This document shows positions 11,001 through 19,158 of a stretch of DNA of 64,000 nucleotides, in pieces. The stretch spans positions 81,314 to 145,313 of the forward strand of contig DBGEOK010000119.1 in assembly GCA_048370855.1 (NCBI GenBank), written 5' to 3'. Origin of the DNA: Limiplasma sp048370855 (GTDB taxonomy: Bacteria > Bacillota > Clostridia > Christensenellales > Aristaeellaceae). Position 1 is the first letter of the stretch. Every line of letters begins with the position of its first letter. The notes beneath the pieces are model-generated. The model searched no databases. It saw only the letters and a list, made by a program, of their open reading frames with translations, and was not told where the DNA came from. The translations under genes were made by a program, and so were the position numbers.

Positions 11001-14000
11001 CGAGCTGTGGGACAGGACGGCGGGCGCGCTGGTAGAGGCGTGGGTATCCGGCCGGGAGGCGCATGCCGTTGACGGCGGCAAGCTGTGCGCGCTGCATGAT
11101 TACGAATGGCTGGAAACGTCCGTTCCCGCGGGCTATCTGCCGGCGGAGCCCGTCGCCTTTACAATAGACGGAGAGGGCCGCGTGGTTCGGGACGGGATTC
11201 CGTCGGATGATCGTGAAATCGTCATGGTTGACCTTCCCTTCTCCGTTGTGCTGGAAAAAACGGATGGGAACGCTCCGTTGGCGGGCGCGACCCTGGCGCT
11301 GTACGCAGGGGTGGCGGCGGAGGGAGCGCAGCCGCTGGAAATCTGGGTCAGCGACGGCACGGCTTGGACGGTGGGCGCGGGAAAGCTTCAATTTGGGCAG
11401 AGCTATACCATCCGGGAGCTGTCCGCCCCGGCTGGCTATGCCTACGCGGATGACCTTGTCTTTACCGTCACCCATGAAACGCTGAGCGGAGAAAACGCCG
11501 ATACGGACCCCGTAACGGGAGCGGCGCGGCTCACGCTGGTGATGGAGGATCGCCGGATTATCGTCTCCTTTGCTAAGCTGAACGCTGATGAAGGAAACGC
11601 GCCGCTTGCGGGCGCTACGCTGACGCTGTATCAACGCCTGTCCGACGGGCGGGAGGAAAGGGTCGCTTCCTGGACGACGGCAGACGCCGCGTCGGGCGAT
11701 CCGCGAAATCCTTATACGGTAGAAGGGCTGGAGCCTGGCGCGACCTATATTCTGCGCGAGACGGGCGTGCCGGATGGCTTCCGGCAGGCGGCGGACCTTG
11801 TGTTTATCGTGCAGCGGGACGGAAGCCTGAAGGATGAGGAAGGCCGTCCCATACCCGACCGGGTGGAAATGCTCAACAGCGGGACGGACAAGACGGCGCT
11901 TACAGTGGAAAAAATCTGGATAGACCACGAGCCCAGCGTGCCGGTTGAGCACGGGCCCATCCTGGTACAATTGCAGCGCAAGCTGGAAAGCGAGCCGGAA
12001 GCGTCGTGGCAGGATATGCCGGGGCGGCAGGCCGCGCTCAGCGGCGCGGAGGGCTGGCGGACTACGTTTGGGAACCTTCCGCTGACGGATGCAAGCGGGT
12101 TAAACCGCTTTGTTTACAGGGCGAGAGAGGTCAGCGCGCCGGAAGGCTATACCACGACCGCCGATACAAGCGACGGAAAAACCACGATCACCAACCGCCG
12201 CGATACCCTGGAGGCGTTTGTCGACAAGCGGGACATAACGGGAACGGAAGAGCTGGCGGGCGCGGAGCTGGTGCTTAGGGACGCGGCGGGCCTGGAGGCA
12301 GACCGCTGGACTAGCGCGGCGGAGCCCCACAGGCTCGCCATAGAGCTGACCCTTGGGGAAACCTACACGCTCGAAGAGACAATCGCCCCGGCGGGATATG
12401 CCCGGACGGAAGACGTCAAGTTCCTTGTGGGTGAAGACGCGGACGGAAAGCCGGAATTTAAGATCCTCAGCGGCGCGGGCATGGTGGACGGCAACGGCGT
12501 GATCGTGATGAGAGACGAGCCGCTGGATGTGTCCGTGCTGAAGGTTGGCCCGGACGGGGCGCCGCTGGCCGGCGCGGTGCTGGAGCTATACGAGGGCGAT
12601 GGCATTGGGGGACGGCGGATTGCCGCCTGGAGGAGCTCGGAGCGGGCCGAGCGCGTGCTGGCCCTGGCGGAGGACCCGGGTTACCGGTTTATCCGCGGCC
12701 AGCGGTATACCCTGCATGAGAAAACCCCGCCCGCAGGCTATGCCGCCGCGGAGGATGTCGTCTTTACCTTTAGCCAGGACGAAGGCGTCGCGGTTCAAAG
12801 CGTGACCATGACGGACCTGCCGATGGACCTGGTCATCAGCAAGCTGAATCTGAGCGGCTCGTTATCCCTGGCGGGCGCGGTGCTGGAGCTGTATCTGGCC
12901 CCGGCTTCGGCGGGGAACGCGCCCATCGCCACGCATACGAGCGACGGAACCCCTTGGCGGGTCGGCTTCTCCAGTGGGCTGAAGCTGACTTATGGCCAAA
13001 GCTATGTGATCCGCGAGGCGGTTCCGCCCGCGGGGTATGTCCGGGCGGCTGACATAACGGTTACGCTGGACGCGGATACGCTGAAAGCGGCCTCGGCGGA
13101 GAACGGCGGGCTTGTGCTCAGCCTGTACCGCGAGGTGCGGGACGAGGAAACAGGCGTGTCCATTTTGAAGCAGGACGCGCAGACCGGCACGGCGCTTCCC
13201 GGGGCGGAGCTGGAGCTGTACCATGTCAGGGCCGACGGCGCGCGGGAGCGGGTGGAGGCCTGGACGAGCGGCAGCGCGGCGCATGCGCTGACGGGGACGC
13301 TGACCGTGGGCGAGACATACCTGGTAAAGGAGGTCAAAGCGCCCGCCGGATACGGCCTCAGCAATGAATACCGCTTTGTGATGAAGGACGGCTACACCTC
13401 CGCAAGCCCGCTTCGCATTATCATGAAGGACGACCATGTCTACCGCTTCCGCAAGCAGAACAGCCGGACGGGCGGCGTGGTGGTGGGCGCGACGCTTGGC
13501 GTGTACGATAACGCGACCGGGGCGCTGGTGGAGTCCTGGAAGACCGGAAACACGGAGTACCACGAGATGCTTGGCACGCTGGAGGCGGGTAAAACCTATG
13601 TGCTGCGCGAGATCGTCACGCCAGCGGGCTTCCTTACGGCTGAGCCGGTCACGTTTGCCGTCAACGCGCAGGGCCGCCTGGTGTTGGGCGCGTCTCCCGC
13701 CGCCGCCAGCAGCGTGGATATGATCGTGATGACAGATGCGCCTGTTCCTGAGGCCACGCCTACGCCTTTGCCGGATAATCTGGACCTGACCGTGACCAAG
13801 CGCTGGGAGGACGCCGACAATACGCTTGGAAAACGGCCCTCGAAGATTACGCTGTACCTGTACCGCAAGCTGGCCACGCAGCGAAGCTACCCAGCCGAGC
13901 CTTATATGACCGTGGATGTAAGGCCACAGGATGTAAATTCAAACGTCTGGCGCTTTACGTTCTACGATCTGGAGTGGTATAATGGAAACGGTGTGGAGTA

Positions 14001-14373
14001 CAGCTACCTGGTGCGCGAGCAGGAGGTGCCCGGCTATAACGTCCGCTATGGAAACAACGGGCGGACCATCATCAACGCCTTGCCAGAGGAGGATATCCCT
14101 CCCACGCCGACCCCCACGCTGCCCAACGTGACCCCGACGCCCGCGCCGACGGAAACGGCGCCCGTAGGCGTCCGATTTGTGGACGGCGACTGGGTGTACA
14201 TTGACGAAAACGGCGTGCCTTTGGGCTTGGTGCCTCAAACGGGAGACGACACCGACTGGTTGCTGTGGGGAGTGGCAATCGCCTTGCCCCTGCTGATGGC
14301 CGCGGTTGCGGCGGTGGAAATCCGCCGTCGGAAGAAGCAGGCCGCGCTCCGCGCGCACCGCAACAACGGCTGA
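5077..14373 (+). CDS. Giant sortase-anchored adhesin/pilin-like protein with about 16 SpaA/Cna_B-type repeats
   Basis: Predicted 3098 residues. ATG at 5077 follows GGAGGG (5061) and gives a signal peptide (charged MKRGVSNPNSVRK, then AALLLCLCILTAQAS). Residues ~60-1150 hold several beta-rich modules resembling isopeptide-type adhesin domains. From about 1150 onward come tandem prealbumin-like SpaA/Cna_B units of roughly 100 residues, each with a Lys-containing first strand, an AGAxLELxE core and an ExxxPxGY motif (near residues 1231, 1484, 1608, 1701, 1811, 1911, 2018, 2118, 2231, 2358, 2441, 2551, 2651, 2758, 2849, 2984). In related domains the Lys and Glu form or support isopeptide bonds. 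A Pro/Thr spacer precedes the sorting signal VPQTG (3052-3056), a hydrophobic helix and a Lys/Arg-rich tail. It is thus predicted to be covalently attached to the cell wall. The adjacent sortase is the likely partner. Ligand unknown. Confidence 0.93.
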   Translation: MKRGVSNPNSVRKAAALLLCLCILTAQASTFADSEADAEGASPLMEIVSEPVLIPTVAEPSAAPRTTADLLDICVGGGVSVTLRRADGSVVTNTTVLNDGETVDFSIAFEMAESAHNQEQYGNTEFWYELPGNINLGNGLSDASDPRLSWVIERADGKSVLKVRLTDAYFQDAQSNYSVTLTFRATLKRPEGNTDGQETIQFPGSADITVRFDATVDATKECERNVYEVGGRYFADYAIRVTPDTDISEAVVTDTAGEWIRIDAATLAVEPQAGLELVQAPAKDEQAHQYVTKLRLTNLKGRQTYTVSYTAEIAPEQADKELAINRGELGGDVWWPHDDYRKNTAQIEWTAVNGIQGDQRTGTVRVTYDRTPAGASIDKSVASQIIQGSDLSGMTMDVVYHVAFQLDAPMSATVTDAPGDWITNVRDARVYKITNPDSYTSLSAVPKDHSGDTEITGQAEVTRESNRTSVALTDAEAGKYCLVYTATIPNEAFRTAAVQYGDAEKQKTRNIAEITWDGGSQRDEEWIDLWDYGRIYKSGAYEVNGKNQLRQETVDGITYAFIKWSVWFDWHQMDVSGLTLSDTLPAGQTLENASLAVGGTNYNLYPSDNGAGFTYENGGFSYIVGSRGEPTNGGKYVLTYTTRVPVNQDGTFPSAQNSVTADGNGYHPDAGAEVPAPSGGKPGLEKALDEGNAQTMVAQWHTDVQIPVGTASLQNVVITDYPDESKWNCGQLSQFMWFINTGDVRVEALNAAGEPSGKVYAAGTDYTIQFGKRRAASHDDTQMTITWIGALTTGVRVTYWTYVDAVALRASLDNPDTLTLWNRVTVASSNGDEGYSKDWTIAAGDAPQFKKYGDTSKINESGTVSWVIEAGEDYDRLKGQTIVVKDTLPEGLKLIPDSVKVTIGGRWWPWAALDKDQVTVTVSEENPREFAVSFSTASLLEDRKQHGWFQIAYDTLVDKEQLLQPDNGSYTVTLTNRAAILIQDEDGSQTEVGRVQADVNHTVQGGSIIEKGVRQNRDKLLYTIHINQNGLDLDPGHTHLTLSDKLHADLSLRLETVTVAADDGSALTKVSGDAPGLGEYFCTYDPNTRELKIILPDELPCTVTYTAVLNGTVGDHKVISNTATLSGMTDFSDGVTDSFVVESPATTIVGKTTRLQLEKVDSANSNVKLSGAQFSVYEVLVEETEGGYSFENSAYPTAQGETGDDGTVLLPELDGLKFDTIYFLQETKAPAGYQASAEQTFFIFYGVDRKNAEAKVAAYQRRYSVTVQDYSDLPLLTRGNARANEVSFAFGKRWDDAGHAQERPARVIIRLWQGLEGSEAPAAEYVSGQTPMTIDLTADNAELLDFTVTLTVPARDENGANYVYAVTEEMYDQDGGRLEPLDCGYVSAEAGCVVVNKYLDIKPSLSVQKAFEGVAEGQPVPENTVLAIFARNSDGTRGEELVRWTVTDHGAKAIDENVIGAPKNALWKFGGSYLLAELSAPSGYLPAGPLSFRLLPAGGDGTLVEWIGAAPSQADARQDENGALTLVNHKRKTVDAVVNKRWRDAEDNPIVSGTPDVMVTLMQNGVPYAGADATRTLTAASGYTYRWSGLPAEAENGAAAEYSVRESAVPGYEPGDPLVTRDGDGNFFIELVNRQSEAEIWIGKRDATGRNELAGAELTLREAASGNVVDQWTSLAGESRRVRVTVGKAYVLSETTPPAGYLPAAGDVEFTVNTDAQGLVAIAITEGDRLAEASGNEVAIKDAPFSILVEKRFAGSGETASTTLEILDETGGTVLETLSGVTNGTPVALDADKKYLKAGGTYLLREPSAPDGYVRASDIAFTVDENGMAHYAGAPTPKDTVVMHNELVSFSALKAGGEGDAPLAGAELLLEKRGEDGESWTAVEAWSSSQDNPKSFQGLTGTFRLSETSAPEGYAMAEPIQFTVGTGADGQPSYALIGGNGRLDGDTFVMADERIADLSLQKADAKGGPVAGAQLELWDRTAGALVEAWVSGREAHAVDGGKLCALHDYEWLETSVPAGYLPAEPVAFTIDGEGRVVRDGIPSDDREIVMVDLPFSVVLEKTDGNAPLAGATLALYAGVAAEGAQPLEIWVSDGTAWTVGAGKLQFGQSYTIRELSAPAGYAYADDLVFTVTHETLSGENADTDPVTGAARLTLVMEDRRIIVSFAKLNADEGNAPLAGATLTLYQRLSDGREERVASWTTADAASGDPRNPYTVEGLEPGATYILRETGVPDGFRQAADLVFIVQRDGSLKDEEGRPIPDRVEMLNSGTDKTALTVEKIWIDHEPSVPVEHGPILVQLQRKLESEPEASWQDMPGRQAALSGAEGWRTTFGNLPLTDASGLNRFVYRAREVSAPEGYTTTADTSDGKTTITNRRDTLEAFVDKRDITGTEELAGAELVLRDAAGLEADRWTSAAEPHRLAIELTLGETYTLEETIAPAGYARTEDVKFLVGEDADGKPEFKILSGAGMVDGNGVIVMRDEPLDVSVLKVGPDGAPLAGAVLELYEGDGIGGRRIAAWRSSERAERVLALAEDPGYRFIRGQRYTLHEKTPPAGYAAAEDVVFTFSQDEGVAVQSVTMTDLPMDLVISKLNLSGSLSLAGAVLELYLAPASAGNAPIATHTSDGTPWRVGFSSGLKLTYGQSYVIREAVPPAGYVRAADITVTLDADTLKAASAENGGLVLSLYREVRDEETGVSILKQDAQTGTALPGAELELYHVRADGARERVEAWTSGSAAHALTGTLTVGETYLVKEVKAPAGYGLSNEYRFVMKDGYTSASPLRIIMKDDHVYRFRKQNSRTGGVVVGATLGVYDNATGALVESWKTGNTEYHEMLGTLEAGKTYVLREIVTPAGFLTAEPVTFAVNAQGRLVLGASPAAASSVDMIVMTDAPVPEATPTPLPDNLDLTVTKRWEDADNTLGKRPSKITLYLYRKLATQRSYPAEPYMTVDVRPQDVNSNVWRFTFYDLEWYNGNGVEYSYLVREQEVPGYNVRYGNNGRTIINALPEEDIPPTPTPTLPNVTPTPAPTETAPVGVRFVDGDWVYIDENGVPLGLVPQTGDDTDWLLWGVAIALPLLMAAVAAVEIRRRKKQAALRAHRNNG

Positions 14374-14392
14374 GGATCGAAACGATTATCCT

Positions 14393-14422
14393 GAGGCGAT
14401 CGCGTAGCGGTCGCCTCTTTTT
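14393..14422 (+). terminator. Intrinsic terminator between adhesin and sortase genes
   Basis: GAGGCGA (14393) and TCGCCTC (14411) form a 7-bp GC-rich stem with an 11-base loop, directly followed by TTTTT. It begins 20 bases after the adhesin stop and ends just before the sortase ribosome binding site, so it should reduce but perhaps not abolish read-through. Confidence 0.75.
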
Positions 14423-14438
14423 GAACGGAGGCTGGCTT

Positions 14439-16403
14439 TTGGGCAAAAGGAAAAAGGGAAAGGGCCTGGGGCTGCTGTATGCGGCGATCGCCATATGCCT
14501 GCTGGTCAGCGGCGCGGCGATTTACCGCCTGACGGGGAAGCTTGCGACCTATGATGAAAGCAAAAACGCATACGCGGATTTGCGGGAGCGGGCGGTGCGC
14601 GGGGCGGAAACAGAGCCGCAGGACGTTATCATCCAAACCGACTTTGGCGACGGCGAAGATGAGCCCGACGCCGGGGAGGTTGAGGGAGAGGCCGTGGAGG
14701 ACGAGGCCTTTCTTTGGATGCTCAGCCATCAAAACAGCACCTGGGACCAATCCCTGCTGAAAGAGGAGGACGCCGGCATTGCGACGGCGAGCGCCTCCGC
14801 GCCGGGCGGCGAGCCGCATGCCACCGCGACGCCCGCGCTTGACACGACGGACGGGAAGGTCGTGCCGGAGGGCGAAGGGGAAAGAGAGGCGGAGGCTGCC
14901 GAGACGCCGGGCGCGGCGGAACGAGCGACGCCTGGCTCCACCCCGACTCCGACGCCCACCGCGACGCCGCTGCCCGCCTACATCCCCAAAGAGGGCGTGA
15001 GCATGGAGCGGGCCGTGACGGTATCCGAGGCGCGCTATACGGTGGATTTTAATTATCTTGGCAAGGTCAACCGCGAGGTGGTCGGCTGGCTGTATCAGGA
15101 CGAAACCGGCATCAATTACCCCATTATGCGCGGCTCCGATAACGCCTATTACCTGACGCATATGATGGACAAATCCACCAATCCGGCCGGTTCCGTATTC
15201 ATGGACTGCGGAAACTCCGCGGCGTTTATTGACGAAGGAACCTACCTATACGCGCACAACCAAAAAAACGGCGGGATGTTCGCCCCGCTGTCGGGCTACG
15301 CGGAGCAAGGCTATTATGAGCGGCATCCGCAAATGCTTTTGCTGACGCCGTTTGCGGACTATCAGGTGGACTTGTTCGCCGGCATGCTGACCACCGTGGA
15401 CGACGAAACAAGCTGGCGCGTCAAGGAGTTTGAGGATGCGGAGGGATATCGCCAGTTTATTGCGGGCCTGCGTGAAAACTCCTTGTTTCGCTGCGACGAG
15501 GAGAGCGTTCCGGAATGGGGGGACAGGCTCCTGGTGCTTGTGACCTGCACGAATCTCAGGCATGGCGAGCGCTATGTGATATTTGGAAGAATGCGCCCTA
15601 TGATCTATGAATCGGCGGAGACCGTCGAAGCCACCAAGCTTGAGATGGACGAGCGTCCGACGCAGAACGGCTTTGTCGACGTGGGCCCGCTCGGAAAGCT
15701 GATGGTTTACGCCCAAAACGACGGGCTATGGGCCGGAATGCGCTACGACACAAGGGATACGGATAAGTACCGAAAGTTTGGGCAGGGAGGGTGCGGCCCG
15801 ACGGCCGTGGCCATGGCGGTTGCCAACCTGGTGGACAAGGAGAAGCTGCCCGCGCTGATCGGATACGCAAACAGCGACGTGGGGTATACGTTTTGCCCCT
15901 GCTCGGTCAACCGGTACTTTTGCAACCATACCCACGCGCAGTACCATCTCAAAACGCCGGATGAGTTTTTGCGCTATCTGCCGCTGGCTATGGCGAATTT
16001 TGCGACAGGAAACAACATCTGGAAGGTTAAATCCCGCACTGGAAATACATACGGCACCAATATGCGCTTTCTGGAGCATGTGTGCAACATTTACCGGCTG
16101 CATCTTTACGGGACGAGGCAGGTGAGCGAGGCGATCGAAAAGCTCAGGCAGGGAAACTGCATGGCGGTGAGCTGTACGACCCGCGGAGGGCCGTTTACCA
16201 AATCGGGCCACTATGTGGTGCTGGCGGGCGTTGACGACGAATACGTCTATGTGCTCGATCCCCTGCGCCGGGACGATTACTCCGACCTCGACCGCCGGGA
16301 GGTGCTGGAGCCGCTCGCGCCGGGCGTAGTGCGCATTAAATTGGAAAACATTACAAAGTGCAACCTTTCCCCGTTGTACATCCTAGAAAAGACGGAGGAG
16401 TAA
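14439..16403 (+). CDS. Class B sortase fused to a C39-like cysteine peptidase domain, membrane anchored
   Basis: Predicted 654 residues; TTG start at 14439 chosen because CGGAGG lies 7-8 bases upstream. Residues 9-31 form one membrane helix. A long acidic and Pro/Thr-rich spacer (about 45-185) reaches across the wall. Residues ~200-388 are a class B sortase: NYPIM segment, catalytic His273 in YLYAHNQ, Cys370 in LVTCTN and Arg378 in RYVIFGR. After a short linker, residues ~410-654 form a papain-like C39-type peptidase: Gln449 and Cys452 in GQGGCGPTAVAMAVANL, His591 in SGHYVVLAGVD and Asp607 in YVLDP. All catalytic residues of both domains are present. The sortase probably anchors the upstream VPQTG adhesin. 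The peptidase role is unknown; processing of the adhesin or of another exported protein is possible. The next gene follows after 24 bp. Confidence 0.9.
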   Translation: MGKRKKGKGLGLLYAAIAICLLVSGAAIYRLTGKLATYDESKNAYADLRERAVRGAETEPQDVIIQTDFGDGEDEPDAGEVEGEAVEDEAFLWMLSHQNSTWDQSLLKEEDAGIATASASAPGGEPHATATPALDTTDGKVVPEGEGEREAEAAETPGAAERATPGSTPTPTPTATPLPAYIPKEGVSMERAVTVSEARYTVDFNYLGKVNREVVGWLYQDETGINYPIMRGSDNAYYLTHMMDKSTNPAGSVFMDCGNSAAFIDEGTYLYAHNQKNGGMFAPLSGYAEQGYYERHPQMLLLTPFADYQVDLFAGMLTTVDDETSWRVKEFEDAEGYRQFIAGLRENSLFRCDEESVPEWGDRLLVLVTCTNLRHGERYVIFGRMRPMIYESAETVEATKLEMDERPTQNGFVDVGPLGKLMVYAQNDGLWAGMRYDTRDTDKYRKFGQGGCGPTAVAMAVANLVDKEKLPALIGYANSDVGYTFCPCSVNRYFCNHTHAQYHLKTPDEFLRYLPLAMANFATGNNIWKVKSRTGNTYGTNMRFLEHVCNIYRLHLYGTRQVSEAIEKLRQGNCMAVSCTTRGGPFTKSGHYVVLAGVDDEYVYVLDPLRRDDYSDLDRREVLEPLAPGVVRIKLENITKCNLSPLYILEKTEE

Positions 16404-16427
16404 TCCACTACGCAAAGGAGATTGGCA

Positions 16428-18770
16428 ATGGAACCAAAGGTATACGAATTTTCCGGATTGACAGCCCAGGAAGCGGAGCGGCTGGCGGCGGAGGGCAAGG
16501 CAAACGCAATGCCCAGGCTCAAAGAGGGCGGCGTCGGAGAAATCATCAAGCGCAACGTGCTGACGTTGTTTAACCTGCTCAACGTCGTGCTGGCGGCGCT
16601 GCTTTTGTGGGTCGGGAGCTACCGTGATATGCTGTTTGTGGGGGTGGTGGTTTCCAATATTTTGATCGGCACCATCCAGGAGCTTCGCGCAAAGCGGACC
16701 CACGACCGCTTGAAGCTGCTTTCCGAAAGCAAGGTGCGGGCGATGCGCGACGGCGTTGAGGTTGAGCTGGCGCCGGGCGCGCTGGTGCTGGGCGACGTCG
16801 TCAACCTTGCAAGAGGGGAGCAGATACCCGCGGACGCGGTTGTGCTGTGCGGCGGAGCGTCCGCGGATGAATCCTTGCTGACGGGCGAGAGCGTTCCCGT
16901 GCCCAAGCGGGAAGGCGACACGCTCTTTTCGGGCAGCTTTTTAACGGAGGGCGTCGTTACCGCCAGGCTTGTGGCCGTCGGGGCGGACAGCTACGCGGGG
17001 AAGCTGCAGATGAGCGCCCGAAAGGTGAAGCGCGGAGACAGCGCGCTCATGAAAGACATGAACCGCTTGATCCGCTATATCTCCATCGCCATTGTGCCCA
17101 TCGGCTGCCTGATGTATTGGAAGCAGCGCTCCGGGCTGGACCTGATTCAGCCGGAGGCGGTGACCAAGACCGTAGCTTCCGTGCTGGGTATGATCCCGGA
17201 GGGACTCATTTTGCTTACGTCCATCGCGCTGGCGGTAGGCGTGGTCAAGCTGGGCAAGCGCAAGGCGCTGGTCAACGAGCTTTATGGCATAGAATCGCTT
17301 GCCAGAACGGACGTCGTTTGCATGGACAAGACCGGAACGCTGACAAGCGGGGAGATGACGCTGGAAGAGACGGAGCCGCTGAACGGAACGGAGCCGGATG
17401 AAATTGCGCGCTGCCTGGGGGCGCTGCTGGCGTCGGCGGACGAAGCGACACCCACGACCGCCGCGTTGAGCGCCGCGTATCCAAAATTGGAGGGGATGGA
17501 GGCCGCGCGCGTCGTTCCTTTTTCCAGCGAAAGAAAATGGTCCGCGGCAAGCTTTGAGGGTTTTGGCGCCGTCGTGCTTGGCGCGCCGGAAAAAACGCTG
17601 AACGGACAGTTCGCGGAGCTGGCGCGGGAAAAGGCGGCTTTGGGCCTGCGCGTGCTGGCCCTATTGAGAAGCGACGCGGCGCTGGAGGGGGAGACGCTCC
17701 CGGCGGGGATGAGGCCCATCGCGCTGCTGTGCCTGCGGGATTCCCTGCGGACCAAGGTTTGCGAGACGGTGCGGTATTTCGGCGAGCAGGGCGTTTCGCT
17801 CAAGGTGATCTCCGGCGACAGCCCGCTGACGGTTTCCCGCGTGGCGCAGGATGCGGGCGTGCCTGACGCGGACCGGATGATCGACCTGTCCTCCCTTTCC
17901 TCTCCCGTGGATTATCGCGCGCTTTCCCGCGAGTATACGGTATTTGGACGGGTATCGCCGGAGGACAAGCGCGAGCTGATTTCGGCCTTGAAGGCGGACG
18001 GCCACGGCGTGGCGATGGTGGGCGACGGCGTGAACGACATACCGGCGCTGAAGGCCGCCGACTGCTCCATCGCCATGGCGGGCGGCAGCGACGCGGCCAG
18101 CCGGGTGGCGCAGATCACGCTCCTGAACGCCGACTTTGAAATCATGCCGGAAATTGTGCTGGAGGGCCGGCGTGTCATCAACAATATTACGCGGGCGTCC
18201 TCGCTTTTTCTGGTCAAGAACATATACAGCTTTGTGCTGTCGCTGCTGCTGCTGGCGCTGCCGTTTGCCTATCCCTTCGCGCCCATCCAGCTTACGCTGG
18301 TCAGCGCGCTGACGATCGGCTTTCCGTCGTTCGTGCTCGCGCTCCAGCCGAGCCGGGAACGGGTGCATGGCGAATTTTTGAAAAACGTCATTTCCCGCGC
18401 GCTTCCGGGCGGACTGTGCGTCGCGCTTTTGAGCATCGCCGTGCTGGCGCTTCAGGACGTTCTGGGCTTTACCGAGGAATCCGTCAATACGCTATGTACG
18501 CTGCTGGCCGGCTATTCCGGGTTGACGGTACTGCTGCTGACATGCCTGCCGCTCAACCTGCTGCGGGGCGTTTTGGTTTTGCTGATGGCGGGCGCGTTTG
18601 TGCTGGCCGTTACCTTCCTGCCCGCCGTATTCTATCTGGAGCCTCTTTCCGGCAGCCAATGGTGGGTGCTGCTGGGCTTTTTGGTGCTCGCGCCGCTGAT
18701 GCAGGTTGGGCTGGGGGCGCTTATCCGGGGAATCAGCCCCAGGTCTGAGCGCAGGCGGGAAGAGTTCTGA
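16428..18770 (+). CDS. Cation-translocating P-type ATPase (CtpE/CaxP-like)
   Basis: Predicted 780-residue membrane pump. ATG at 16428 has AAAGGAG 7 bases upstream. Landmarks in order: two N-terminal membrane helices after residue ~40, actuator-domain TGES motif (DESLLTGESVPV), membrane PEGL motif (GMIPEGLILLTS), phosphorylation site Asp300 in DKTGTLTSG, a short nucleotide-binding domain, the hinge GDGVNDIPALK, and about six C-terminal helices. The lack of N-terminal heavy-metal domains and of a CPx motif excludes the copper/zinc class. The PEGL signature and modest size resemble CtpE/CaxP pumps linked to calcium in other Gram-positive bacteria, so calcium export is the best inference. The 24-bp gap to the sortase gene indicates co-transcription. 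Confidence 0.88.
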   Translation: MEPKVYEFSGLTAQEAERLAAEGKANAMPRLKEGGVGEIIKRNVLTLFNLLNVVLAALLLWVGSYRDMLFVGVVVSNILIGTIQELRAKRTHDRLKLLSESKVRAMRDGVEVELAPGALVLGDVVNLARGEQIPADAVVLCGGASADESLLTGESVPVPKREGDTLFSGSFLTEGVVTARLVAVGADSYAGKLQMSARKVKRGDSALMKDMNRLIRYISIAIVPIGCLMYWKQRSGLDLIQPEAVTKTVASVLGMIPEGLILLTSIALAVGVVKLGKRKALVNELYGIESLARTDVVCMDKTGTLTSGEMTLEETEPLNGTEPDEIARCLGALLASADEATPTTAALSAAYPKLEGMEAARVVPFSSERKWSAASFEGFGAVVLGAPEKTLNGQFAELAREKAALGLRVLALLRSDAALEGETLPAGMRPIALLCLRDSLRTKVCETVRYFGEQGVSLKVISGDSPLTVSRVAQDAGVPDADRMIDLSSLSSPVDYRALSREYTVFGRVSPEDKRELISALKADGHGVAMVGDGVNDIPALKAADCSIAMAGGSDAASRVAQITLLNADFEIMPEIVLEGRRVINNITRASSLFLVKNIYSFVLSLLLLALPFAYPFAPIQLTLVSALTIGFPSFVLALQPSRERVHGEFLKNVISRALPGGLCVALLSIAVLALQDVLGFTEESVNTLCTLLAGYSGLTVLLLTCLPLNLLRGVLVLLMAGAFVLAVTFLPAVFYLEPLSGSQWWVLLGFLVLAPLMQVGLGALIRGISPRSERRREEF

Positions 18771-19158
18771 AGCCCGCTTTGAGCGCCGGAGCGCCGCCGG
18801 CTTCCCTCTGTTGTAAAGAGGGAATGAACCGCCCTGGCCGGCGGATGCCGCAATGCCGGAAGGCTTTCCGGGCTGTTAGGCTCAAAAGGGGACGAACCGA
18901 AAACGACCCGGCGAAACCCCGCGGGCGTCTTTGGGAGAATCGAGCGGCATGGCGGGACGACAACCAGGGGAGAAATACGGGGGCAATCCTGACGACCGCC
19001 ATGAGCCCGGAAGGGATAAGCCGCCGACGAGCGTGTCGGCTCGGACGGACTGCGGAGGAACGGCCATTGAAGCGTAGGGCGGTTCCCATGGGGAATCAAA
19101 TCGTCCGCCATACGGCGAAAAAACCTCCCGGAGCGGATTTCATGAAAAGAGGTGCGCT
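18771..19158. other. Intergenic region upstream of the glutamine synthetase-like gene
   Basis: 388 bp with no supported gene. A GAAGCCCG/CCGGCTTC inverted repeat occurs just after the ATPase stop, and a CCCTCT...AGAGGG hairpin lies at about 18813-18831. No convincing -10/-35 pair was found. Because the downstream operon encodes an ANTAR regulator, this leader is where paired hexaloop hairpins would be expected; I did not identify them with confidence. Confidence 0.35.
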
